Source: Larix kaempferi
Taxonomy: Eukaryota > Streptophyta > Pinopsida > Pinales > Pinaceae
DNA length: 64,000 bases
Direction of reading: 5' to 3'
Assembly: GCA_027924585.1 (NCBI GenBank)
Contig: BSBM01000753.1
Location: forward strand, 23,270,501 to 23,334,500
Below, one piece after another: positions 47,691 through 57,329 of this stretch. Positions within the stretch are counted from its first letter, which is position 1; every line of letters begins with the position of its first letter. Both the position numbers and the translations under genes were made by a program. The notes under the pieces were generated by a model, which ran no database searches, was not told the origin of the DNA, and was given only the letters and a program-made list of their open reading frames with translations.

Positions 47691-48370
47691 AATGGTAGGA
47701 TCGGTCGCCCCTTCTTGTAGAAGAAGCGAACACAAGACGGATCGAAAGACCCTTCTTGCAGTCGTGAAATATTACGAAAAGAATACTGGGTAGAAGAAGC
47801 TTCTCCCACCCGTTCATTTATGACGGAATATAAAAAATATTCAACCTACAAATTCTAGGCCGTCAATTCATGCATTTCCAAAATTGTTAACAAGGGAAGA
47901 ATACTGAGCACAACAAGGGTTGGCCAACCCTTCATTTACGATATAAATTTAAATATATTTAATCTATGAATGCTAGGCCATCAATACATGTATTTCCAAA
48001 ATTGTGAACAAGGGAAGAATACTGAGCACAACAAGGGTCGGCCGACCCTTCATTTACGATATAAATTTAAATATATTTAATCTATGAAGGCTATGTCGAC
48101 AATTACCGACTTCCAACTTCCGCTGTAAGTAGTAGGGAGTTGACCCGGACATCGTCTAAGTTCTAAAATATAAAAATGTTTGTCTCGACTTCCATTTTCC
48201 AAAGAGAAGGATTGGCCACCCCTTCGTTTAGGAGATAATTGTGAACAACTATATCCAGCAAGTCACCGATATCCAAAATGGTGAAAGAAAGAAGGATTGA
48301 CCAACCCTTCTTGCATTCTAGAACTATTATGAATACAATACTGGGCAGAAGAAGGGTCAGCCACCCCTTC
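47691..48370 (+). repeat. Palindrome array B, left part
   Basis: Same family as array A and same orientation. Perfect 18-bp palindromes lie at 47915-47932 (AAGGGTTGGCCAACCCTT) and 48033-48050 (AAGGGTCGGCCGACCCTT). They sit inside a locally duplicated unit of about 118 bp (CAAGGGAAGAATACTGAGC near 47890 and 48009). Imperfect copies occur near 47698, 47737, 48213, 48292 and 48345. Text such as TATAAAAATG and TCCAGCAAGTCACCGATATCC matches array A's superunit. Confidence 0.85.
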
Positions 48371-50000
48371 TTTTTTTTTATATGTAAGAAGTTTTTGTAT
48401 TAAATCAAAGAGGAGTTACAGAAGGAACAAGCTATCCAAGAGTTAGACTTGTTCATCAGAATAGACCATCTAACTACTAAAAAATAGACTCCAGCATCAT
48501 TAACCTTGCGGTAGACAATTATCACCAAAACAGGTAAGATGCTTTCATTCAACTGACCATCCCTATCCTCAGAAGCTTTCGAACAAAAAAAATCACTACC
48601 TATCCAAAAATTAGTTGAACCGGAGATATTCTTAGCATAAGCATGCAGGCTCGAAATCAAAAAGCACATCAAAATGGTACTACACCCGTTAGGAAAGATA
48701 TACATTTAGGAAAAGACAATCTAGCTTAACAGCCAACCCTCCCTTAGTAAAAGACTTGCAGTTTGGAAAAACAATTAAAGATCAAGCATCAACGGATAAT
48801 GTAAGGAGCATCAGGAGAGGTCCCTGGATGGGGGAAGATGGAAGATGAAGAAGGATATGGGGGAGGCCGCAGCTCCATTGATTGGAGAAGAAAATACAAC
48901 TTTCAATTCAACGCACGAGTCTCCTCCAAATTATGTTACACCGTAAGTGGCAATTCCACTTCCTCTTTAGGGGTTTGTCTATCGCGGATGGCTAAACTGA
49001 CAAGGTTCTTCATCATCCAGTAAAGGGCTACCGTGCGCTCGTATAGACTAACACACCTAGCCATATTCCCCCCAATAGCATCTCCCTATTCAACCTTAGC
49101 CACCATTGATGCTCATAATCACGGATATCCCTTTGAATCTCCCCAAGGATGTTAAGAACGAAAGCATTAGCCTCTCAGAAAGCATGCTTACATGCTTGAG
49201 AAAATCCACCACCCGACTCCCCCAAGGAATCTCCATGGCTTCTCTTCCTAAATTTTTAACTAGTATCAGTATCTGCCTCCACTTGGCAATTGGTGTCAGC
49301 GACATCTTCCAACTTTCTACCAGAGTCTTGCTCCATAATCAAACTAACAAATAGAGCTTGCATGCATGCGAAGGACTAGAGATGACGATCCTGGATGCCA
49401 CCTTGATCCTTCAGATAAACATGTTTTCCAACTACTATCTTGATTAGGCTGATACCTCCAATTAACTGAAGGAGGTACAACAGGTGACACTCACCCTTAC
49501 GAACACTCACTGCTCTTAAATTTTCTTTCATCATTCCCCCACCTGATGTACTACCACTGGGCTTGGAGAAGATTGCTCTGGATCCACTTAATAAAATGAA
49601 AAGACAAATCATATCCCAACTTTTAAATAATGGCATGAACCACAGCATGAAACAAGGGTTACGTGTCCCGGCCAACTTCCGCCCGTTGTAACCTCACATT
49701 TTCGGCATGAAAGATCATCATGTCATTATCCTGGGTAGCTCTGCAGCTATCCCAAATAGCCAATTCCGTCAGATCCTCCCACGTATTAGCACTAGTTTCC
49801 ATGTGAATCCCACTACCGAAGTTGGCCAGCACATCAGCTAATTTATTGCCATTGCGTTTGACATGGGAGAAAGAATTCACCAAACACTGAGAAAATAAAG
49901 ATGACAGGTCTTCCAATTTACCTTCCAACCGCCAGGATGATGCCACCTTGGAACTGGATTAAACCTACAAATAATACTGAGGATGGCTAAGTTATAACAT
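48371..50000 (-). mobile_element. LINE (non-LTR) 3' fragment inserted in array B
   Basis: On the minus strand the segment ends at a poly(A) tail, seen as a T-run from 48371. Its interior (49659-49990) encodes a typical plant LINE RNase H C-terminus with FSHVKRNGNKLADVLANFG. Array B sequence stops at the T-run and resumes near 50000, so the LINE split the array. The upstream RT and endonuclease are absent, as in most 5'-truncated LINEs. Other short frames (48400-48705, 49376-49675) carry no recognised motif. No clear target duplication was found, and part of the array at the insertion point seems missing. Confidence 0.65.
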
Positions 50001-50300
50001 ATAAAATTGTTTGCCTCGACTTCTGTTTTCCAAGAAGAAGGATCGTTTAGTAGATAATTGTGAAAACCTTTATCTAGAAATTGAACGATATCCATAATCG
50101 TGAAGACAAAGAAGGATCGACCGACCCTTCTTGTAGTCTCAAGCTATAACGAAAAGAATATTGGGAAGAAGAAGGATCTTCTGCCCCTTCTTTTATGAGG
50201 GAATTGTAAAAATAGAACTTGGAGAAAGAGCGGTCGATATTTCTCTGTGAATTATAAAAAATAGAACTTGGAGAAAGAGCGGTCAATCTTTCTCTGTCGA
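50001..50300 (+). repeat. Palindrome array B, right part
   Basis: Array text resumes with AACATATAAAATTG and the TTCTGTTTTCC block. There is a near-perfect palindrome at 50109-50132 (AAGAAGG..CCTTCTT) and an imperfect one near 50169-50195. A 57-bp tandem duplication of AATAGAACTTGGAGAAAGAGCGGTC starts at about 50211 and 50268. Confidence 0.82.
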
Positions 50301-50625
50301 TATTTCAACTTTCCGGAAAAATGTGCGAAGCAATGTTCCTATGAAATATGTGTTTGGAGTGTGGATATCTACTTTAGCCACTCCAAAAAACTTATCCCTG
50401 GAAGAAGGAGTGGAGGCTCTTTCTCCTCAGCATCTACTTCCAACACCCCAAAATGGAACAACCTGACGAAAGAGCGACCTTGCTTTCTCTGAAAAAATTT
50501 CGACTTGATAGCAAACTCTTTGTAGCAAAACTTCTGTAAATTTTTTCATTCAAATGTCGAAATCTAGTCTCCAGGGTGACACGTGGAATGCTTTGATTGT
50601 GCCACGTGTCTTTGATTATTCATTA
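50301..50625 (+). repeat. Array-flanking terminal segment, copy B
   Basis: Matches 43263-43440 in the same orientation: several GAAAGAG..CTTTCTC palindromes (near 50403 and 50474), then AAATTTTTTCATTCAAATGTCGAAATC. It ends with GTGACACGTGG and, 17 bases on, CCACGTGTC, an inverted repeat with a CACGTG core. Confidence 0.65.
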
Positions 50626-51924
50626 ATGACAGTCTGTAAATTTCCTTCGTTTCTATGTTAATTGTTATTTCCAGTAATGACAGTCTGTAACTTTCCTTCC
50701 TTTCTCTGTTTATTTTTATTTCCAGTAAATATTTTCCATTGTGTTATTCTTCATGCTTGGATGAAAGTAATCTTAAATAAGAATTCATATGTTTATGCTC
50801 TGGTTTACAGCATCTAAGTACTCACCAATTTTCTGCTAAAATTGATATTGGATTCATTTATGACCAATGCCCAATATTAATGGACTATTTTGTTTTCTTC
50901 ATTATCAACCTGCAAACTAAGACAAAAAAGGGTATTCAACAATTTTCATGAATTTTTTGCTAAAATTCACATAATTTTAAGAACATTTTCATCAGCTTTA
51001 TCTCTTCAACTAAATGCCTTGGTATCGTATGCAAGACTCGAATGTGTTCTCATTGCATCCAACAATTTGAGTCATAAACCACGTCCAACTACCCAATACA
51101 TGGGACTTTTCTATAGTGAATATTAACTGCAAAATGATATTAAAAGGAAAAAACATGTTTCAATTTTCCGAGTTCATTTGTCATTATCTTTTTCCAACAA
51201 ACCTAGCCAAATGCTAGAGGATTTGCAGAAAACAATATCGAATATATGAAAATAATACGCTACACCACCAAAGAGAAAACGTATGCAAGCTGGAGGCAAT
51301 CCTGTAATGCACAATTTTGCAAATATAACGATGTGAATTCATATTAATGGACTGTAAGAAGATAACTACCCAGAATTGAAGGAAATAAATTTTGGAAATA
51401 TGAAGAAGACAGACAAGGGTGGAAGGAAATCTAAAGAATCTAAAACGTTCAGCGACTTTAAATTACTGTGAACTTGAAACTGTCATTGCATTGATTTTTG
51501 AAAACCATGGAGGATATGGATTTTTAGCCCTGAGGCTGAATAAGCATGCTGTGTTACATATTTAGATTTATGGTTTGAATAATATAAATACCTGCCAATT
51601 GAAAAACTAGCAGTCAATTCTTCAAACCAATTTTACTGCTCTACCTGCCCAACACTCTTCTCGGTTCCACCTTAGCAAAAGAAAACCTCAGTCCTTAGAG
51701 AAAACAGAGCTCCAAGCTCGCAACCACAGAGAGTTTGAACTTTAAGTTTCAATGTTCTATGGAGGGATATCATCACATAGTATCAATGCAGAAAAGTTTG
51801 TGACATTAATTATCATAGTGTGGCGGGATATCATCTGTACGTCGTGACACATAAACACAATTCATTATAAATGTGATGAGATTATTCACATGAGTGATAC
51901 AGTCCATCATTTACCATTAGTGAC
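50626..51924. other. Unassigned AT-rich DNA
   Basis: A short duplication of AATGACAGTCTGTAA..TTTCCTTC occurs at about 50625 and 50676. Otherwise no recognisable gene or element. The frame at 50890-51126 has no family signature. Confidence 0.5.
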
Positions 51925-52090
51925 GTACAAACCATTTTAAATGGTGGAAAAGATCACCTCCATGCCAACGTACAAACCATTTTAAAAGGTGGAAATGATC
52001 ACCTCTGCCAACGTACAAATGATATTATATGGCAGAAAATATCACCTCCGCCGTACAAACCATTTTAAATGGCAGAAAAGATCAATCAGG
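51925..52090 (+). repeat. Four direct repeats of 40-45 bp
   Basis: CGTACAAACCATTTTAAATGG-like units start at 51925, 51970, 52013 and 52053. Each is followed by (G)GCAGAAAA or GGTGGAAA and GATCACCTCC. The core ACCATTTTAAATGGT is nearly palindromic, and spacing shrinks from 45 to 40 bp. The third unit has the most changes. Confidence 0.75.
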
Positions 52091-53955
52091 CGGCGAAAAA
52101 TCAAGGGTCCCATGTCAGTTCCACATCCCCAACATGCGCACTAGGACAAAGGGATGGGTGGTTGCAGAATCTAAAATCTCTCTCCACATGGCAGCACCAC
52201 ATGATTTCACAAGTTGGAAGGGCGTTAAGGAAAACCACCTTCCTCCATTTGCGAAACCACCTTCGCCCATCCTTCACGGTTGTTGGCATGTGTGGATATG
52301 ATGTGGCCGGTCCCTTATATTACAGTTGTAACCAAAACCAAAGAGTCTGCCTTACAATTGATTATATAAGGAAAACTCTTTCTAAAGTGGAGCCTTTTCG
52401 AATTTATAGTCCCTATAGATGTGGCTATATGTTAAAAGTTTTCAGTTTCGTGCCAACTATGATTAAAATGTATTAGAATATTATATGTTTACAAGAAATT
52501 CTATGCTAGGGTATTTGCAAAGGTGTATAAATAATTAAATTTAAATTATTATAAAATAAAAATCAAGATAATTGTTATTTAAATGTAATATATGAATTTA
52601 GTTTTAAAGTAAGATTTAAAACTATTTCCAATTAGTTAAAAGTTTATTTTTTTATTCATAAAGTAAATAGTAAAATACATAAATTTACTTTATTTTATTT
52701 AATATATAACAGTCAAAATAGATTTTCATTTATTATTGTTTACGGTAATTGCAATTCAACGTAGGGACAAGTGAATACTCTACAATGGGTGGTAGATAGA
52801 GATTAGTGCACCAACTCAACAAGGTAGCACGAAATAGACTTTTATTGCAGCTTGTTAACTTTTGAGCATTAATTCACAATACTCTAGGATCTTACTGAGA
52901 GAATAACATGTACAGTATATCAATGCATATCAATCATAACAAGCATGTTAATCATCACAAGAATCAAAAGCATGAGAAACAAGAGACACAGAGTTTATGT
53001 GGGGAAAACCCTAAGGTGAAAAACCCCACAACTTCCTCAGAGATAGAGAGAGCAATGGCTCAACCAAAGTACAACCAAAATACATAAATATTGTCTCCTA
53101 GTAGCAGATGATCCTCCTCCTCACTAGTGCACCACTTTCTGAGTGAGAGAAGTGTGTGTTTCCGAATGATCCAAATAGAGATCTCCTGATCTCTACTTAT
53201 ACTTAACCTGTTTTCCCAATATCCTCATGGGGCCGACTTGTCTAGCTAGGTACATTAATTACATATTACATAAAATAGGGCCAATTCCACACATGGTGGT
53301 CTAATAACCCATCGGCAAGTTAACATACTTGAGACACTTGTCAATACACATGATGACACTTCCTTATAGAGGAATAACACATCTCTTATAAGGGTACAAT
53401 AAATATATATGAAATACATAGATGAAATACATTCTGAAGTTACATATACATCAACACAGCTTAGTTTTCTATAGAATTTGTTTTGAGTCAACCATGTATA
53501 TGTATGGGTGCGAGGCAATAGGAATGTCATTAACAACCCACATGGCAATCATGAATGCATGTAAGCGCCTGCTGAAGGGAACGCACAAGAAAAAGTCCCA
53601 AAGTTCACAATTTTAGAGGGTAGAAGTTTCCAATAAGTTCCCAACCATCCGAAATAGTTCCCATCAGATTTGGAAAGTTTCCTACAAGTTCCCAAGTTCC
53701 CTGAAACATCGGAACTTCAGGAATGAGTTTCTTAAAAGTCGGGAGTGGTTCCCGTGCTGCATAGCTTATCTTTATCCAACACATATCCAAGAAACAGTCT
53801 TTGTAAGAGCGCTTTTCAACTTAGCATCAATATAAATGTGTGGTTGTCTATCAGTTGCAGAAAATTAATAGATAAAATGAGTTAAACAAAGAAATTCATT
53901 TAAGACACAATAAAACATGAATCGTATATTAATAGAAATCTAACCTACAGATCGA
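52091..53955. other. Unassigned DNA
   Basis: No recognised gene. 52029-52476 has overlapping open frames on both strands without motifs. 52490-52760 is very AT-rich. 52980-53030 contains GGGGAAAACCCTAAGGTGAAAAACCCC, a palindrome-like phrase seen in many plant repeats. 53620-53770 is rich in GTTCCC and GGAAC phrases. Confidence 0.45.
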
Positions 53956-53959
53956 TGCA

Positions 53960-53979
53960 TTAATTAATTAATTAATTAA
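53960..53979 (+). repeat. (TTAA/ATTA) microsatellite
   Basis: Five units of TTAATTAA-type sequence in a row, a simple AT tetranucleotide repeat. Confidence 0.85.
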
Positions 53980-54182
53980 GAAATCCAAAAAATATTGCCA
54001 AGAGAAACCGACTGAATTTCATTAATTATGCAAAAAATGACAATGACTCATGGTGCCATCCTCCTCCCAAAAGAGAGGAAGTCCCTTCTTGAATAATGGA
54101 TCAAACATTTCTTTGTAGAGTTTTACTTGATGTGCTAAAATGCCTATCCTTTCCTGAATTGTGTTCATCTGGTGATACTTAT

Positions 54183-54765
54183 TCACCACCTTTCCCAAAT
54201 AATAGTAGATACCCTATCCTCTATGCTAGTTCTTTTCACCTGATCCTCTTTCAGCCTTTTCAAAAATTCTATGCCCTTTTCTGCACACTCCATGGGCTTC
54301 TTGTTCAACTTTTCCTTGACTATTTTTATGCTTAGCCTGGCTAACTTTATTACAACCTCTTTGTCCATAATGAAATCGAGATATGGCCTCAATTTCTTCA
54401 TGACCCTCTGTTGGCTTGGTTTTGCAACCAAGATTAGTGCTATGGGCACCTGCTAACTAGTAGCAGCAGTTTCAATATTAAGCAAAAACAATAAATTAAA
54501 TCTAAATATAAAACTAAACTAGCATGTGCATATCATAATAAACTTTTGAATTAAAAAACAAGAACAAGAAATATAGAAAATAAATTTGTATTGATAATAG
54601 GGGCAAGCAAGTGGTTGCAATAATAATACCTCCAAGTGATGAAGATAGTTGAGAAGCTCCAAGGGTGAGCAGCTCCAAACTCCAAAGGGTCCTTTCTCCA
54701 AGGTAGCTACAATGGCCAAAAGCTCAAGGGAGATTTTGGCAGCATGAGGATAGGAAGATGGATGG
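54183..54765 (-). other. Spliced-looking reading frame inside the LTR
   Basis: Two minus-strand segments join in frame across an apparent GT-AG intron. The first (about 54765-54632) includes LELLAIVATLEKGPFGVW and ends LHHLE before GTATTATT. The second (54449-54183) follows TTAGCAG and includes IALILVAKPSQQRVMKKL, ending at a TGA. The joined product would be about 130 residues, helical and Lys/Leu-rich. No in-frame ATG was found; the nearest ATG is out of frame. I do not recognise it. Confidence 0.3.
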
Positions 54766-54790
54766 ATCTGAAATGAGGAGCCCCTACCAC

Positions 54791-54800
54791 CTTTTTATAG
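54791..54800 (-). promoter_or_regulatory. TATA box of the LTR promoter
   Basis: CTATAAAAAG on the minus strand sits about 30-40 bp upstream of the open segment at 54765. In an LTR this marks the U3/R junction region, from which the gypsy genomic RNA would begin in the 5' copy. Confidence 0.5.
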
Positions 54801-55126
54801 TTTTTGGTGGTGGGGAATACCATTATGGTTTTGTGGAAACCAATGGTATTGACCAACATGGTTTAGGTACTTTTTCCCTCCTTTTTCCTTTTTTGAATAT
54901 TTTTATTATTTTTATTCCCTTTTTAATATTTTTGGGAATTCTGGACCCTTTTTGAGGGTTTTTTATGCTTTTTTAGGAAAAATACTCATTTTGAGTGGAA
55001 AAAGGGGTGTATTAACGTCTTTTGGTGACCTTATGTTGGATTTTAGAGGCTCAAATGGTGAAAAAGTGGACCAATGGGTCATGTGAATAGGGGAATGAGC
55101 TAGTGAGCACTTTTTGGGTGTTAACA

Positions 55127-55141
55127 GATTGCCCCCTGATG
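55127..55141 (-). promoter_or_regulatory. Polypurine tract of Ty3/gypsy element
   Basis: The coding strand reads CATCAGGGGGCAATC immediately before the LTR start TGTTAACACC. The G-rich tract is the expected plus-strand primer site. It is not a pure purine run, which lowers confidence. Confidence 0.5.
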
Positions 55142-56330
55142 TGTGAGGGTAGGAGCTCATCGTATGGCCGATAGACATCATAGTTCTTTTGTCTTTTTTC
55201 TGTGGTTTGGGGAGGAGAAGAGACCGATTGGAGACTGGATCCACGGCCCTTGGAAGCTGCAAAAAACAAAAAATATTACATGGCCTCAATATGAATGAGG
55301 AATAATCTCTGATAATGGACGAGGCGGGCATACCCATGCTTGTATCAAGACATATACATAACAATTAGTCCCAAGAAGGGGGATCTAATACATAAAGAAT
55401 TTACTGGTACATCATAATGGTCCAGAGGGGACATTATTTTATGATGTACTCATGATCATGACATGAATGATCTCAATAACTGATACACTGGAATAACTGA
55501 TGAACTGCTGAAACTGAAGGTGTCCAACATCTGTAGGGACGTAATGACTGTGAGCCATCTCCGGGAAGTAATTGTATACTCAAGGGAGTATAAAACTGGG
55601 GTACATCTAGATACTGTCGCCATGCGCAACCCGGATATCTATAGCAAAATGTAACTGGTTGTTTCCATAGGTAGACTCTCAAATGTGGAAGAGTCAGGTG
55701 GTATCCGGGGTCTTCGACTAAAAACTGAAAGGATCAATACCCTGTGCGAGTCTCAACAATGCGATCAAGGTGTTGAAGTCGAGCATGTGAGAAACAACCA
55801 TTTGGAGAGGCACTGAGGACTCTTCTCGAAATGATTCGTAGGCACTCATCATAAATGGTGATAAGTCCAAGACACAGGGACCTTTAGGTCTATCCTCTGG
55901 AATAAATTTGGTTGTTGTCGATAGAGGGAGACTAGCAACTAACAAGGCAATGATGTTTCCTTGATAGGAGCGCGAGGTGTAGAACTGAAGTGTGGTAGTA
56001 CTGATGGTAGGACTGACATACTTGTGGGGATGGGAGGTAACTGGGGTCATATATGGGAAGACTCAAACTTCCTTTGTTCAAAGCATGATGACATGGTTGA
56101 CCTAGCAGCGTAAGGAACTGACTTGTAGGTGTGGGTATCACTGCTTTTAAGGACTGAAGGGTACGTTTGACTCTAGGGTGGGGTCAAGCTGATGGGTGCT
56201 GTCGAGGGATTCTCAGGGTGACATACTGCAGAATACTCTGAACAAAGGCGACCATAATGGGGAAGGTGCCCTATGAGTAGACGTGATCTATTGTGGCGCC
56301 GAGAAGCACCATTGGGTCCTTCTTCGTAGT
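55142..56330. other. Ty3/gypsy 3' internal region, left part
   Basis: No recognised domain. A minus frame at 55718-56050 (110 codons, with FIPEDRPKGPCVLDLSPFMMSAY) has protein-like composition and may be a remnant of an additional element-borne product or of gag. The opposite strand holds no convincing frame. Confidence 0.35.
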
Positions 56331-56880
56331 TTTAATCAGCTCCAAGAAGGGATAAAAGTGTGCTCTGAAATGGTACTGTCCTGTGGATTTTGTGAGCCCA
56401 AGACTGTTCGTGCTCATTGGTGCTTTCATTTTTAAGGAGTCTGAAAATGATAAGAAGACTCTGCAGTGGTTATGATTACTGTCCTGTTGGTTTTACGAGC
56501 CCAGGATCGTGATTGCTCGTGTTTAGAGAGTCTAAAAGCGGTAAGTGGACTCCATTGGCGTTCTTTTTTGTAAGTTAGTCTCCAAGGCCCAAAAAAGCAT
56601 AAAATGATGCAAATGGAGAACTCTTCTAGCCGATGTGACTAGAGTATTCCTTTTTCATAATTAGTCTACAAGGTCGGGAAAAACGGTAAACTTATACCAG
56701 GTAGACGCCATTTCAGATACGTTTAGAAAGCATGAAAGGAAGCAAGATTGCTCGGCGATCTTTTCATTGTTTTAGGAGTCAGAAAAGAGCTTAACAGAGA
56801 CTCCCTAAGTGCCTTTTTCGTAAAAGGGATTGCCGGCCCGAAAAAGGGATAAAACTATACCGAACAAAAAGGGTTTGATG
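56330..56880 (+). repeat. Degenerate repeats upstream of PMD gene, about 100-bp period
   Basis: ACTGTCCTGT..TTTT..GAGCCCA recurs at about 56375 and 56478. A GGGATAAAA/GCATAAAA/GGTAAAC phrase followed by a TATAC-like block recurs four times across 56350-56865. Units are too diverged for a fixed period. Confidence 0.5.
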
Positions 56881-56883
56881 GAA

Positions 56884-57180
56884 GCGAGAAAAGGTCTCAA
56901 GCATCATCGTGAGTACGGAAAACTGAATCTGGTGACATAAAGATTGTCAAAAAGGGGCAACGACCATTGTGGCACGTAAACCGAGGTGATGGGTGACATT
57001 TAAAAAATGCCTGAAAAATCTAGGCGTGAGAGCGAGAAATGATCTCAAGCATCATCACGAGCGCGGAAAACTGAATCCGGCGATATAAGTCTTGTCGAAA
57101 ATGGATGACAGCCGATGTGGCATGCAAATCAAGGCGATGAGGGCACCCAAAAAATGGTAAAAAAATGGACCTGATGAAAA
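56884..57180 (+). repeat. 148-bp tandem duplication upstream of PMD promoter
   Basis: Two units start at 56884 and 57032 (GCGAGAAA..GATCTCAAGCATCATC in each), continuing through GCGGAAAACTGAATC and GGCGAT(G). The second ends about 120 bp before the PMD TATA box, so the pair may be part of that promoter. Confidence 0.75.
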
Positions 57181-57298
57181 CAGGAAAAGGAAAGATCTAT
57201 CATGAATTTCTCGTTGTGCTGATTCCAATGGTACCAACGGTTTGAGAAACGGACGTCGTATGAGACCAGAATGGCTGTTTGAAAAATGGTGGAATTTC

Positions 57299-57307
57299 TA
57301 TAAATAG
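57299..57307 (+). promoter_or_regulatory. TATA box of the antisense PMD gene
   Basis: TATAAATAG sits in a strong plant core-promoter context (CTATAAATAGGGC). A start about 30 bp downstream would give a leader ending at the splice donor at 57422. GACGTC and TGACGTG (bZIP-type) motifs lie at 57252 and 57323. Confidence 0.7.
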
Positions 57308-57329
57308 GGCGTGGGGCCCATATGACGTG

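Larger units (their letters stand above)
54000..55126 (-). mobile_element. 3' LTR of Ty3/gypsy element (left boundary uncertain)
   Basis: On the minus strand the sequence TGTTAACACCC starts at 55126, directly after a G-rich tract (55127-55141), the expected polypurine tract/LTR junction for the minus-strand gypsy element to the right. A TATA box (CTATAAAAAG) lies about 330 bp into the LTR. The other end was not located; somewhere between about 53.8 and 54.1 kb is likely. The matching LTR would lie beyond the right edge of the window. Confidence 0.5.
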
